This document shows, piece after piece, positions 8,813 through 17,421 of a stretch of DNA of 45,145 nucleotides. The stretch covers positions 53,452 to 98,596 of the forward strand of contig NZ_GG700644.1 of the NCBI RefSeq assembly GCF_000159995.1. Reading direction: 5' to 3'. Origin of the DNA: Alloprevotella tannerae ATCC 51259 (GTDB lineage: Bacteria; Bacteroidota; Bacteroidia; Bacteroidales; Bacteroidaceae). The notes under the pieces are model-generated. The model searched no databases, had not been told where the DNA came from, and saw only the letters and a list, made by a program, of their open reading frames with translations. The translations under genes and the position numbers were made by a program. Positions within the stretch are counted from its first letter, which is position 1. Each line of letters starts with the position of its first letter.

Positions 8813-9544
8813 TTATGACAGTTTCATCCGTCGCCAAAGCCGGTTGGGGATGAGGCGCCAAAAGAAGGTCAAGATGCGCCAGCGAGTGTTAATGATGCAT
8901 ACGTGGCGGCGATGCCTGATGGCTTTCATAATACTCCGAGCCACTTGTTCGGTGGTCATCAGCATAGGAAAGTGTTCGCTATCCGTGAGTAGAGGGGTGT
9001 CAACAAAGCCCGGACGGATGTCTGTGAAGTTAATGTTGTGTCGTTTCTTGGCTGCCAACTGTTCCAATGCTTGCAAATAGGTGTTCTGCATAGCTTTCGT
9101 TGCACTATAAGCTGGGGCAGAGCCAAGTCCCTTCGTGCCTGCAATGGATGTGATGCAGACGATATGCCCTCCACCCTTAGCAGCAAAATAACGATAGGCA
9201 GCGCCTACCATTCTTGTAAAGCCGGTGGCATTGGTTTCCATCGTCTTGATTTCTTTCTCTGCCTCCAGCGTAGGATTTTTCCACCCTATTCCGCTTGAAT
9301 GGAAATACAGGTCAAGTCCGCCCATACGTTTTATGAGTTGGAAAAGCGCTACTTCGGCATCTTCATCCGTCACGTCAATCCGTGCCGTGAAGACGCGTTC
9401 CGGAGCATTATCCTTTAAATCGGACAACTTGTCTAAGCGGCGGGCTGCCACGCCTACTGTCCATCCTTGTTCAATAAAAAGCTGTGCTACTTCATGGCCG
9501 ATGCCGCTGCTGGCACCAAGTATAATTACTCTTTTTCTTTCCAT
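8813..9544 (-). CDS. SDR family NAD(P)-dependent oxidoreductase
   Basis: About 243 aa from the ATG at 9544 (MERKRVIILGASSGIG). The open frame extends to 9607 but that prefix is not conserved-looking. Rossmann-fold motifs: GASSGIG for cofactor binding near the N-terminus; FHSSGIG at the position of the usual NNAG; catalytic Ser in CITSIAG; YSATK as the Tyr-xxx-Lys catalytic pair; and FTDIRPGFVDTPL after the active site. The C-terminus is basic (RLWRRMKLS). It is probably cytoplasmic. Substrate cannot be inferred: there is no operon partner and the class covers sugars, fatty acids and xenobiotics. Length is normal for classical SDRs. Confidence 0.88.
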   Translation of the reverse strand: MERKRVIILGASSGIGHEVAQLFIEQGWTVGVAARRLDKLSDLKDNAPERVFTARIDVTDEDAEVALFQLIKRMGGLDLYFHSSGIGWKNPTLEAEKEIKTMETNATGFTRMVGAAYRYFAAKGGGHIVCITSIAGTKGLGSAPAYSATKAMQNTYLQALEQLAAKKRHNINFTDIRPGFVDTPLLTDSEHFPMLMTTEQVARSIMKAIRHRRHVCIINTRWRILTFFWRLIPNRLWRRMKLS

Positions 9545-10097
9545 AATGTCATAAGTGTTCGAACCAAGTTTTAAATCGCAAGTCTGTGCGCGTCGTCCCT
9601 TTGCCATAAATCTGGATTTATGCTTCTACTATTGTCCTGACGATTTTGACACCTGACAGTCGGTTATCGTAAGTGGTGTACAGACCATCTATGTCAAGTA
9701 TAATCAAAAACAACGCTTAAAATGCCTACTTTACGAGGGTCATTAGGTCACAAAAATAAAGAAAAAAACGGAAGAAAGCCTCAATGCTTCTTGAGGATAA
9801 AGTTTTTCATCTATTGGAAGTGTGCTTGATGTACGTATAAATGTCTTTTAAATTACGCACAGAATACAGCTCAACGGCGCGCTTTACCGTGCGTTTGCGA
9901 GACGTCTATATTTGCCTCTCTTTTGCTTAAAACAGCTTGCAATTAGATGAGGTGACGTGACACATACACCCTTATCGTGTGGTATAGAACGCAGAATTAG
10001 CTTGTGTTGACGACTGTCCAACGCTAACTTTGCTATGTGGTCGTATTTTTTTGCTAACTTTGCAGTAACAAGTTAATTCTAAATTAGTTTAAGAGGA
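9545..10097. promoter_or_regulatory. divergent intergenic region before the SulP gene
   Basis: About 550 bp without a supported gene between the minus-strand SDR and the plus-strand SulP gene. It contains a small perfect hairpin (CCTCAA-6 nt-TTGAGG at about 9779-9796). At the right end is a -7 element TAACTTTG at 10055-10062, preceded by TTTG at 10029-10032 with a 22-bp spacer, slightly long for the consensus. AAGAGG directly precedes the ATG at 10098. Nothing else stands out. Confidence 0.45.
10055..10062 (+). promoter_or_regulatory. -7 element of the SulP gene
   Basis: TAACTTTG matches TAnnTTTG and lies 35 bp before the ATG. A TTTG is present 22 bp upstream (10029-10032). Confidence 0.5.
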
Positions 10098-11609
10098 ATG
10101 AAGCTCTTGGGATATGCTCCTGTATTTTGGACATCATTGCGCGGATATAACAAAGAGAATTTAAGTGCTGACGCAATGGCAGGTGTCATTGTTGGCATTG
10201 TTGCATTACCTTTAGCCATTGCTTTTGCAATAGCATCGGGCGTTTCTCCTGAAAAAGGTATTATAACAGCCGTAATTGCGGGATTCATTATTTCTGTTTT
10301 TGGTGGCAGTAAAGTGCAAATCGGTGGTCCTACCGGTGCTTTCATCGTTATTGTTTATGGCATTATTCAAGACTATGGTTTCAATGGACTTATGATAGCC
10401 ACTATTATGGCTGGTCTGTTTCTTATTTTACTTGGTTTTCTGAAGTTGGGAACCATCATAAAATACATTCCTTATCCTATTGTAGTCGGTTTTACAGCTG
10501 GCATTGCTCTTACCATTTTCACAACTCAAGTGAAAGATTTATTTGGTTTGACGGTAACCAATATGCCTTCAGACTTCTTGAGCAAATGGGTAACATACGG
10601 TCAATCGTTAAGTTCCATCAATTGGTGGAGCACTGCGGTTGGTTTTTTAATCATAGTTATTATTACGAACACAAAGCGTTTTTCAAAGAAAATTCCGGGT
10701 TCGTTAGTTGCAATTGTTGTCATGACTTTGGCAGCTTGGATATTGCAGCAATATTGTGGGGTGAACTCTATAGAAACCATTGGCGACCGCTTTACTATTA
10801 GCAACAAATTGCCCGAACTATTTTTGCCAACTATCAACTTTGAAATTATGAAAGGTTTGGTAGCTCCTGCGCTCACAATTGCCTTGCTTGGAGCTATCGA
10901 GTCGTTGCTCTCTGCCACTGTTGCTGATGGTGTAACAGGCGAACGGCACGATTCTAATTCTGAACTGATAGGGCAGGGACTTGCCAATATGCTTGTACCA
11001 TTGTTTGGAGGAATACCTGCTACGGGTGCTATTGCACGTACAATGACCAATATAAACAACGGCGGTAAATCGCCTCTTGCAGGTGTTGTTCACGCTATTG
11101 TGCTCTTGCTCATCTTCTTGTTTATGATGCCTTTGGCGCAATATATACCTATGTCGTGTTTGGCGGGTGTATTGGTTGTAGTGGCTTACAATATGAGCGG
11201 TTGGAGAACTTTTACAGCTTTGCTTAAAACACCTAAGTCGGATATTGTTATTTTGCTTGTAACCTTCCTCCTTACTGTGGTATTCGACCTTACGGTTGCT
11301 ATCCAAGTAGGCTTGCTTATCGCTTGTTTACTGCTGATGCGTCGTGTAGCGGAAATAACAGACGTGCGTCTTATCACCGATAAGATTAATTTGAACGATG
11401 ATACCGATGTGCTGTTGGATAAGAAGTATCTTACCATTCCCGATGGTGTAGAAGTATACGAAATCTATGGTCCTTATTTCTTGGGACTTGGCAACCGTTT
11501 CGAGGAACTTATGTCTACTATGGGTGATAAGTCGAAAGTTCGCATTATTCGTATGCGTAAAGTGCCGTTCATTGACTCTACGGGACTTCATAATCTTGTA
11601 CCCCTATAA
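10098..11609 (+). CDS. SulP family anion transporter, truncated within its STAS domain by a repeat array
   Basis: Encodes the membrane part of a SulP permease (sulfate, bicarbonate or related anion uptake; substrate not readable). The conserved N-terminal block LSADAMAGVIVGIVALPLAI and the segment KVQIGGPTGAFIVIVYGI identify the family. About ten or more membrane helices run to residue 420. The STAS domain begins near 440 (VEVYEIYGPYFLGLGNRFEE) and reaches the phosphorylation-type motif FIDSTGLHNL at about 490-500. There the frame runs into a 22/23-bp repeat array and stops after three more residues (503 aa). The missing C-terminal 60 residues lie in the same frame downstream of the array, so the intact protein would be 562 aa, normal for SulP. 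The truncated transporter may or may not be active; STAS domains affect trafficking and activity in known SulP proteins. Confidence 0.88.
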   Translation: MKLLGYAPVFWTSLRGYNKENLSADAMAGVIVGIVALPLAIAFAIASGVSPEKGIITAVIAGFIISVFGGSKVQIGGPTGAFIVIVYGIIQDYGFNGLMIATIMAGLFLILLGFLKLGTIIKYIPYPIVVGFTAGIALTIFTTQVKDLFGLTVTNMPSDFLSKWVTYGQSLSSINWWSTAVGFLIIVIITNTKRFSKKIPGSLVAIVVMTLAAWILQQYCGVNSIETIGDRFTISNKLPELFLPTINFEIMKGLVAPALTIALLGAIESLLSATVADGVTGERHDSNSELIGQGLANMLVPLFGGIPATGAIARTMTNINNGGKSPLAGVVHAIVLLLIFLFMMPLAQYIPMSCLAGVLVVVAYNMSGWRTFTALLKTPKSDIVILLVTFLLTVVFDLTVAIQVGLLIACLLLMRRVAEITDVRLITDKINLNDDTDVLLDKKYLTIPDGVEVYEIYGPYFLGLGNRFEELMSTMGDKSKVRIIRMRKVPFIDSTGLHNLVPL

Positions 11610-12133
11610 GGACTCCTCTTGTACTCCTATAAGGACTCCTCTTGCACTCCTATAAGGACTCCTCTTGTACCCCTATAAGGACTCCTCTTGTACTCCTATA
11701 AGGACTCCTCTTGTACTCCTATAAGGACTCCTCTGCTTTCCTATAAGGACTCCTCTGCTTTCCTATAAGGACTCCTCTGCTTTCCTATAAGGACTCCTCT
11801 GCTTTCCTATAAGGACTCCTCTTGTACCCCTATAAGGACTCCTCTGCTTTCCTATAAGGACTCCTCTTGCACTCCTATAAGGACTCCTCTGCTTTCCTAT
11901 AAGGACTCCTCTTGTACTCCTATAAGGACTCCTCTTGTACTTATATAAGGACTCCTCTTGTACTCCTATAAGGACTCCTCTTGTACTCCTATAAGGAATC
12001 TTCTTGTACTTATATAAGGACTCCTCTTGTACTTATATAAGGACTCCTCCTGCACTCCTATAAGGACTCCTCTGCTTTCCTATAAGGACTCCTCTTGTAC
12101 TCCTATAAGGACTTCTATAAGGATTCCTCTTGT
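11600..12133 (+). repeat. 22/23-bp tandem repeat array (about 24 copies) inserted in the SulP STAS domain
   Basis: Every unit has the core CTATAAGGACTCCTC followed by an 8-nt linker (TTGTACTC, TTGTACCC, TTGCACTC or TTGTACTT; 23-bp unit) or a 7-nt linker (TGCTTTC; 22-bp unit). By core position I count 15 steps of 23 bp and 7 of 22 bp from 11605 to 12104, plus a final truncated unit at 12116. The array is flanked by CTTGT at 11595-11599 and 12129-12133. Removing one flank plus the array (534 bp, exactly 178 codons) restores HNLV-AVMCEQS without a scar. Linker types are interleaved, as expected from repeated slippage or unequal exchange. Each unit carries TAA, so all frames close quickly. Confidence 0.95.
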
Positions 12134-12320
12134 TGCTGTAATGTGCGAACAATCGCGTAAACAAGGCATACCAATTGTGCTGTCGGGTGTCCTCCCGAAT
12201 GTAGAAAACGTATTGTTGAAAGCCAAATTCGACGAACTTTTAGGTCGTGAGAATATTTGTAGCCATATCAATTTAGCACTGGAACGTGCACAACAAATCG
12301 TAAAGACTACGGTAAAATAA
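12134..12320 (+). pseudogene. severed C-terminal part of the SulP STAS domain
   Basis: The stretch AVMCEQSRKQGIPIVLSG through ENICSHINLALERAQQIVK is the second half of a STAS domain and continues the SulP protein directly after FIDSTGLHNLV. Its frame is identical to the upstream part (the array length is divisible by three). It has no promoter of its own. The ATG at 12141 could in principle start a 59-aa fragment, but half a STAS fold is unlikely to be stable. It is best read as the 3' remnant of the split gene. Confidence 0.85.
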
Positions 12321-12599
12321 GATTAGCTTTGACATTGCGATGCACCGGCAATAGCTTCAATGGCACGCGACAACTATTTATTTATTTATTGAAACTATAT
12401 GGTGCATTGTAGGCGTGAGTTTAGGATGAGTTTAGTATACAAATAGTTCTAACTTTTAAAAGGATTTTCTTAACCAAAACTCGCATAATATGTGAGTTCG
12501 GCATATATTCTGTCTGCAAATAGCTTTCCGAAGAGCCTGTCCGTGAAGGATTTTACATTGATTTATACCGAACAGGCGCTAATTTTAACTGTCTCATAT

Positions 12600-13166
12600 T
12601 TACTCTTTATGCTTAGACTTTGAGGAGTGCTTCTTATGATCGAGCCACACAATCAGCACGATGAGCCCACACCAAGCCACGAAAGCAAGCATCCAGCCCC
12701 AGTTGATTGACTGTGCAGCCTCTTGGATAAGTGCCACTAACTCCGAAAAAGTGCCGCTCCGCTGTAGGAAAGAAAAGAACATCAGGCCGAATAGTGCCAG
12801 GAACCCATTTAAGAAAACAGACGCCATCATCTTTAATTTCCACCTAAAGGGAGCTTTCTTGCCTCCTTCATTGACGTAGCCTTTCCCTATAAGGAAGATA
12901 GAATAAAAGGCAGGAACAAGAATCAAGATGATTCCGCCAGGAACGCCCCCAATATACCAGTTGAGTAAAAGAGTTTTTAGAGGTAAATAATGTTCCGAAG
13001 CCACATAAATCAGGAACAATATCACATAGGTAAACATCATTCCCTGTGAATATTTCAGAACTCCACTCTTTATCTTTTCTAAACAAAGCTCCTTAAAAGC
13101 CCATAATATGCCCATCCAAACGAACAGCAGTAGACCGCCAAGCAGAAAAGCAATCCCCTGATTCAT
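12600..13166 (-). CDS. multi-pass membrane protein, unknown
   Basis: A 188-aa protein with about five hydrophobic helices: residues 5-25 (IAFLLGGLLLFVWMGILWAF), 45-60, 72-95 (a glycine-rich IGGVPGGIILILVPAFYSIFLIG), 110-130 and 153-175. The C-terminal tail is Lys/Ser/His-rich and probably cytoplasmic (HKKHSSKSKHKE). I recognise no family. It lies downstream of ackA on the same strand, about 225 bp away and behind a hairpin, so it is probably a separate transcription unit. Confidence 0.6.
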   Translation of the reverse strand: MNQGIAFLLGGLLLFVWMGILWAFKELCLEKIKSGVLKYSQGMMFTYVILFLIYVASEHYLPLKTLLLNWYIGGVPGGIILILVPAFYSIFLIGKGYVNEGGKKAPFRWKLKMMASVFLNGFLALFGLMFFSFLQRSGTFSELVALIQEAAQSINWGWMLAFVAWCGLIVLIVWLDHKKHSSKSKHKE

Positions 13167-13333
13167 ACTTCCTATTTTCGATTAAAAAGATCCGTTTTTA
13201 CTCAAATAGGTCCCTCTATTTGAAAGAGATTTCGTGTAGAGTTATGAAAACAATTCTACTCCTATAGCGTTTTCAGTCGCGTTCTTATACCGAATCCACG
13301 TATTATGGCATCTTTGATCTTAAATACATGCAA

Positions 13334-13364
13334 CTCGTCCTCGTACCAAAAGGCCGAGGGCGAG
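13334..13364 (-). terminator. hairpin after ackA
   Basis: CTCGTCCTCG at 13334-13343 pairs with CGAGGGCGAG at 13355-13364 (10 bp, one G-T wobble). It lies 27 bp past the ackA stop. No strong U-tract follows on the minus strand, so termination is plausible but not certain. Confidence 0.45.
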
Positions 13365-13390
13365 TAAATTTCAATAGGACTAACTGTAGA

Positions 13391-14590
13391 TTAACATTTA
13401 GCTACCAATTCTTCGGTATCCTTAGCGATTAACAATTCTTCATCAGTCGGGATAACGGCTACGATAACTTTGCTGTCAGGCGTAGAGATGATTTCCTCCT
13501 CGCCAAAGTTTTTCCGATTCTTTTCAAAATCGAGTTTTACGCCGAGATATTCCATGTTTTTGCAAGCTTCCTCGCGCACATCCCATTGGTGTTCGCCCAC
13601 ACCGGCCGTGAAGATAATAGCGTCTACGCCATTCATTGCTGCAGCATAAGCGCCAATGTATTTCTTGATACGATAATCGTACATATCAAGCGCCAATTGT
13701 GCACGCTCGTTTCCGGCCATTGCCGCGTCATCAATGATACGCATATCGCTGGACATCTCAGTGATACCCAAGACGCCGCTCTCCTTGTTGAGAAGATTTA
13801 CAGCCTCTTCTAACGTCTGATGTTCCCGCTCCATAATATAGAGAATGGCAGACGCATCGATGTCGCCGGTGCGCGTACCCATCATAAGGCCTTCAAGCGG
13901 CGTTAAGCCCATAGATGTATCTACGCACTTTCCGTGATCTACGGCTGAGATAGACGCGCCGTTGCCGATATGACAAGTGATGAAGCGATGCTCCTCAGGC
14001 TTCATGTTCAGGAATTCGCCCGCACGCTGTGTTACGTAGCGGTGGCTTGTGCCGTGAGCGCCGTAGCGGCGAATACGCATTTCTGAATAATAACGGTAAG
14101 GAAGCGCATACATATACGCCTTAGGCGGCATAGTTTGGTGGAAAGCTGTATCAAAAACAAAGACTTGCGGTAGATCTGGCAACTGCTCCTTAACGGCCAA
14201 ATAGCCTTTCAAGTGTGCTTCGCTGTGAAGTGGCGCCAATTCCATAAAAGGCTTCCATTGCTCAATCATTTCGTCTGTGACGATTTGGCTCTTCGTGAAG
14301 ATACCGCCTGCGACAATGCGGTGGCCGGCTGCGCTAATCTCGTCCAAACTCTTGATGGCACCGATTTCAGGATCGAGCAGCGTTTTAAACATCAAGCGAA
14401 TACCTTCAGAATGCGTCGGGCATTCGTGTTCAATGACGCGCTTCGTGCCATCTGGGAGTGTTACTTTAAGAAAAGAACCTTCAATGCCGACCTTTTCTAT
14501 ACCACCGGCTGCAATGACGCTATGATTCTCCATCACATACAATTTGTATTTGATGGATGAACTACCACAATTGACTACAAGAATTTTCAT
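13391..14590 (-). CDS. ackA: acetate kinase
   Basis: A 399-aa cytoplasmic enzyme that makes ATP and acetate from acetyl phosphate. Signatures in order: VNCGSSSIKYKLY near residue 5 (ASKHA phosphate-1 loop); FDTAFHQTMP around 145-155; RYGAHGTSHRYV around 175; GNGASISAVDHGKCVDTSMG and GLMMGTRTGDID around 205-245; and FTAGVGEHQWDVRE around 325. Length is typical (about 400 aa). It is the second gene of a pta-ackA operon: pta ends 5 bp before this ATG. Together they convert acetyl-CoA to acetate with ATP gain, the usual fermentative route in anaerobic Bacteroidales. Confidence 0.98.
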   Translation of the reverse strand: MKILVVNCGSSSIKYKLYVMENHSVIAAGGIEKVGIEGSFLKVTLPDGTKRVIEHECPTHSEGIRLMFKTLLDPEIGAIKSLDEISAAGHRIVAGGIFTKSQIVTDEMIEQWKPFMELAPLHSEAHLKGYLAVKEQLPDLPQVFVFDTAFHQTMPPKAYMYALPYRYYSEMRIRRYGAHGTSHRYVTQRAGEFLNMKPEEHRFITCHIGNGASISAVDHGKCVDTSMGLTPLEGLMMGTRTGDIDASAILYIMEREHQTLEEAVNLLNKESGVLGITEMSSDMRIIDDAAMAGNERAQLALDMYDYRIKKYIGAYAAAMNGVDAIIFTAGVGEHQWDVREEACKNMEYLGVKLDFEKNRKNFGEEEIISTPDSKVIVAVIPTDEELLIAKDTEELVAKC

Positions 14591-14595
14591 ATTAC

Positions 14596-15612
14596 TTATT
14601 TTTCTTCTTTGGCAGCAATAGCTTGATTCGCTGTTATGGCTACCATTTTATAAATATCTTCTACACTACATCCACGCGAAAGATCATTGACCGGACGCGC
14701 GATACCCTGCAAGATGGGGCCAAGTGCTTCAGCCTTACCTAAACGTTGCACGAGTTTGTAGCCAATATTTCCCACTTCCAAGTTGGGCGCGATCAAAACA
14801 TTCGCTTTGCCGGCAATATTGCTGCCCGGCGCTTTCTTCTCACCTACAGAGGGCACGAGTGCTGCATCAGCTTGCAGTTCGCCATCCACTTGAAGGTTGG
14901 GATACATTTCTTTTGCGATGCGTGTAGCCTCAACAACTTTATCCACGACTTCGTGCTTTGCACTGCCTTTCGTAGAGAAACTGAGCATCGCCACACGTGG
15001 TTCATCAATTCCGGCTACGCTTTTAGCCGTTTGAGCCGTACAATAAGCGATTTGTGCTAACTGCTCGGCATCCGGCATCGGCGTAACAGCTACGTCGCCC
15101 ATTACAATAATGCCGTCCTGTCCGTATTCTTCAGCTTGAGTCAACAAGAGCATTGCACCGCTCACGACAGAAACGCCCGGCGCACATTTAATAATCTGCA
15201 AAGCCGGTCGCAGCGTTTCGCCCGTCGTACTGAGTGCGCCTGAGATCTGCCCATCGGCGTCATCGCTCTTGATAATCAAGCATCCTAAATAGAGCGGATC
15301 CTTCACCAAGTCGCGCGCCATTTCGATAGACATTCCCTTTTTCTTTCTCAGTTCAAACAATAGTTGAGCGTATTCCTCCATTTTAGGATTGTTTTCCGGA
15401 TCTACGATCTCCGCCTTGTCGATATGCTGTAGGTTCAGTTTGGCTGCCAGCGTGTGAATCGCGTCAGGGTTGCCAATCAGAATGATTTCGGCAAAGCCAT
15501 CGGCCAAGACTTTATCGGCAGCGGTCAGTGTGCGCTCTTCTAAAGCTTCCGGAAGTACGATGCGTTGCTTATTAGCACGCGCCCGTTCAATCAGATTTTG
15601 TGTGATACTCAT
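14596..15612 (-). CDS. pta: phosphate acetyltransferase
   Basis: A 338-aa short-form Pta that exchanges CoA of acetyl-CoA for phosphate. It starts MSITQNLIERARANKQRIVLPE, as usual for the PTA_PTB fold, and contains the conserved segments ISGALSTTGETLRPALQI, MLSFSTKGSAKH, VDGELQADAALVPSVGEKK and GSNIAGKANVLIAPNLEVGN. The end is RPVNDLSRGCSVEDIYKM. It lacks the N-terminal DRTGG regulatory part of long enterobacterial Pta. It is first in the pta-ackA operon. The promoter should lie in the 123-bp divergent gap to tadA, where the minus strand has a near-consensus TATCTTCG. Confidence 0.97.
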   Translation of the reverse strand: MSITQNLIERARANKQRIVLPEALEERTLTAADKVLADGFAEIILIGNPDAIHTLAAKLNLQHIDKAEIVDPENNPKMEEYAQLLFELRKKKGMSIEMARDLVKDPLYLGCLIIKSDDADGQISGALSTTGETLRPALQIIKCAPGVSVVSGAMLLLTQAEEYGQDGIIVMGDVAVTPMPDAEQLAQIAYCTAQTAKSVAGIDEPRVAMLSFSTKGSAKHEVVDKVVEATRIAKEMYPNLQVDGELQADAALVPSVGEKKAPGSNIAGKANVLIAPNLEVGNIGYKLVQRLGKAEALGPILQGIARPVNDLSRGCSVEDIYKMVAITANQAIAAKEEK

Positions 15613-15735
15613 ATTTAAATATGATTTAATTTCTGACGGCGAAGATACAAAGAAAATCTAAGAATATGTTACCTTCGCATCTTCAAAAACAGCGTATTCC
15701 TGTAAAATTACGCATCAAAAAGAAATAGGCAACTA

Positions 15736-16167
15736 ATGACCGATCAAGAATATATGCAAAAGGCCCTGATCGAAGCCAAGCAAGCTTTCGAAGAGGGTGA
15801 GGTGCCTGTTGGCGCAGTTATCGTTTGTCGCGACCGCATTATTGCCCGTGCCCACAACCTTACGGAGCGGCTTACCGATGTTACGGCTCACGCAGAAATG
15901 CAGGCGATCACAGCTGCAGCCAACGCATTAGGCGGAAAATACCTGACCGATTGCACACTTTACGTCACAGTCGAACCCTGCGTTATGTGTGCCGGAGCAT
16001 TGGCTTGGGCGCAGTTGAGTAGGATTGTCTATGGTGCATCCGATCCCAAGCGAGGCTTTTCTGTGTTCGCCCCCAACGCCTTGCACCCGCGCACAGAGGT
16101 GACTGAGGGCGTTTTAGCCGAAGAATGTGCGAACTTAATGAAGGACTTTTTTCAACGCAGACGCTAA
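15736..16167 (+). CDS. tadA: tRNA-specific adenosine deaminase
   Basis: A 143-aa member of the cytidine/deoxycytidylate deaminase fold that converts A34 to inosine in tRNA-Arg(ACG). Zinc and catalytic residues are visible: HAE at 52-54 and PCVMC at 81-85. The N-terminus (MTDQEYMQKALIEAKQAFEE) and the EVPVGAVIV strand are typical of TadA. YraN starts directly after its stop codon, and birA overlaps yraN, so the three form an operon that starts divergently from pta. Confidence 0.93.
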   Translation: MTDQEYMQKALIEAKQAFEEGEVPVGAVIVCRDRIIARAHNLTERLTDVTAHAEMQAITAAANALGGKYLTDCTLYVTVEPCVMCAGALAWAQLSRIVYGASDPKRGFSVFAPNALHPRTEVTEGVLAEECANLMKDFFQRRR

Positions 16168-16563
16168 ATGGCACTTCATAATCAACTCGGCGCACTCGGC
16201 GAAGAGGTGGCGGCGCATTATTTGTCCCAACTCGAGTATCGTCTCTTGGAGCGCAACTGGCGCACGGGGCATTTAGAGGTTGACATCATTGCAGATTATT
16301 ACGGTGAGATTGTATTTGTGGAAGTCAAAACACGCAGTTATGAAGCCGAATATACGGCTTTGGAAGCCGTTGATCGGACGAAGAAAAAGCACCTCGTGCG
16401 TGCAGCCCACGATTATATGCATTTGCACCATTTGGATGCCGCTTGTCGCTTCGACATTATAACGGTCGTCGGGCGAGAGGCGCCTTTTCAGGTTACGCAC
16501 TATATCGACGCTTATTCTCCCAAGAGTATTAAACGCAAACAACAATGCAACTGGAGTTTTTGA
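16168..16563 (+). CDS. yraN: YraN family (UPF0102) putative endonuclease
   Basis: A 131-aa small cytoplasmic protein of the UPF0102 family, which has a PD-(D/E)xK-like nuclease fold. Visible motifs: the N-terminal LGALGEEVAAHYLSQ; YRLLERNWRTGHLEVDIIA; and IVFVEVKTR with the E-x-K pair around residue 52. The family often neighbours rnhB or DNA-repair genes; its substrate is unproven. It begins immediately after the tadA stop and overlaps the next gene by 19 bp, so it is translated within that operon. Confidence 0.9.
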   Translation: MALHNQLGALGEEVAAHYLSQLEYRLLERNWRTGHLEVDIIADYYGEIVFVEVKTRSYEAEYTALEAVDRTKKKHLVRAAHDYMHLHHLDAACRFDIITVVGREAPFQVTHYIDAYSPKSIKRKQQCNWSF

Positions 16564-17273
16564 CGTCTGTCGATTCGACGATGGCTTATTTGCAGCGTCT
16601 TCCTGACGACGTCACCACCGACGATCTTTATGTGGTGGTGGCGGAGACGCAAACGGCCGGTCGCGGACAGCGCGGGACGCATTGGGAGTCTGAATCGGGC
16701 AAGAATCTGACTTTAGGTTTGCGTGTTTACCCTACGTTTTTGAAAGCCGGTGAACAATTTCGCTTGTCTGAAGTTACGGCTTTGGCTATCGCGGAGGCTT
16801 TAGATCTTTATACGGATGGGATTTCGATTAAGTGGCCCAATGATATTTATTGGAATGATCGCAAAATCTGCGGCATGTTGTTAGAACATGATTTGCGCGG
16901 GTCTGAGATTGCCTGCACCCGTATTGGACCCGGCATCAACATCAATCAGCAACAGTTTTTTAGCGACGCACCTAATCCCGTCTCTCTCTATCAAATCCTC
17001 GGTCACGATACCGATTTGACCACCTTTCTCTACCAATTTTTGCAACGCTTCTCATTAGCTTATACCGCCCTCCGTTCCGGCGCGCGCCAAAGCATAGATT
17101 GGCAATATCACCAACGTTTATATCGGCGCGAAGGTCTATTTCCTTACGCCGATGCACAAGGTACATTCCGTGCCCGTCTGATTGGCGTATTGCCCGATGG
17201 CACATTGCAGTTGGAAGATGAAGCCGGCCGCTTACGAAAGTATGCTTTCAAAGAAGTGCGTTTCGTTTTATGA
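16545..17273 (+). CDS. birA: biotin--[acetyl-CoA-carboxylase] ligase, monofunctional
   Basis: A 242-aa enzyme that activates biotin with ATP and attaches it to a lysine of biotin carboxyl carrier proteins. The biotinyl-AMP loop is GRGQRGTHWESESGKNL (about 38-54), followed by ISIKWPNDIYWNDRKICGML (about 96-116) with the catalytic lysine, and GPGININQ. The N-terminal helix-turn-helix of the E. coli bifunctional repressor is absent, so it should act only as an enzyme. It overlaps yraN by 19 bp. A hairpin with a short T-run lies about 70 bp past its stop. Confidence 0.93.
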   Translation: MQLEFLTSVDSTMAYLQRLPDDVTTDDLYVVVAETQTAGRGQRGTHWESESGKNLTLGLRVYPTFLKAGEQFRLSEVTALAIAEALDLYTDGISIKWPNDIYWNDRKICGMLLEHDLRGSEIACTRIGPGININQQQFFSDAPNPVSLYQILGHDTDLTTFLYQFLQRFSLAYTALRSGARQSIDWQYHQRLYRREGLFPYADAQGTFRARLIGVLPDGTLQLEDEAGRLRKYAFKEVRFVL

Positions 17274-17342
17274 AGATTCCATACCTATATATATAATGTG
17301 TAGTCGGTTGCAAGTGATTCCCGGCGCTTGTTTGTGCGCTTT

Positions 17343-17363
17343 CGGCAGATTTGCTGCCGTTTT
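17343..17363 (+). terminator. hairpin terminator after birA
   Basis: CGGCAG, loop ATTTG, CTGCCG, then TTTTC. The 6-bp perfect stem and T-run mark the end of the tadA-yraN-birA operon. Confidence 0.6.
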
Positions 17364-17388
17364 CACCTCCTTAGCACTTGAAAAGGCC

Positions 17389-17396
17389 TAACTTTG
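17389..17396 (+). promoter_or_regulatory. -7 element before the MATE gene
   Basis: TAACTTTG matches TAnnTTTG, 25 bp before the ATG at 17422. No TTTG is found at the right spacing upstream. Confidence 0.45.
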
Positions 17397-17421
17397 CCAT
17401 CGTTCTGAAGCCGTTTTTACG

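Noticed and set aside
11600-12133. CRISPR array
   Set aside because: Units are contiguous with only 7-8-nt linkers of two or three recurring types. There are no unique spacers and no cas genes, and the array sits inside a coding domain.
11600-12133. Classical phase variation by gain or loss of single repeat units
   Set aside because: The first unit already puts CTA-TAA in frame right after the STAS half, so changing the number of later units cannot reopen the gene. Only complete removal would.
12027-12320. Independent 97-aa protein
   Set aside because: Its N-terminal part is translated repeat DNA and its C-terminal part is the severed STAS half of the SulP protein.
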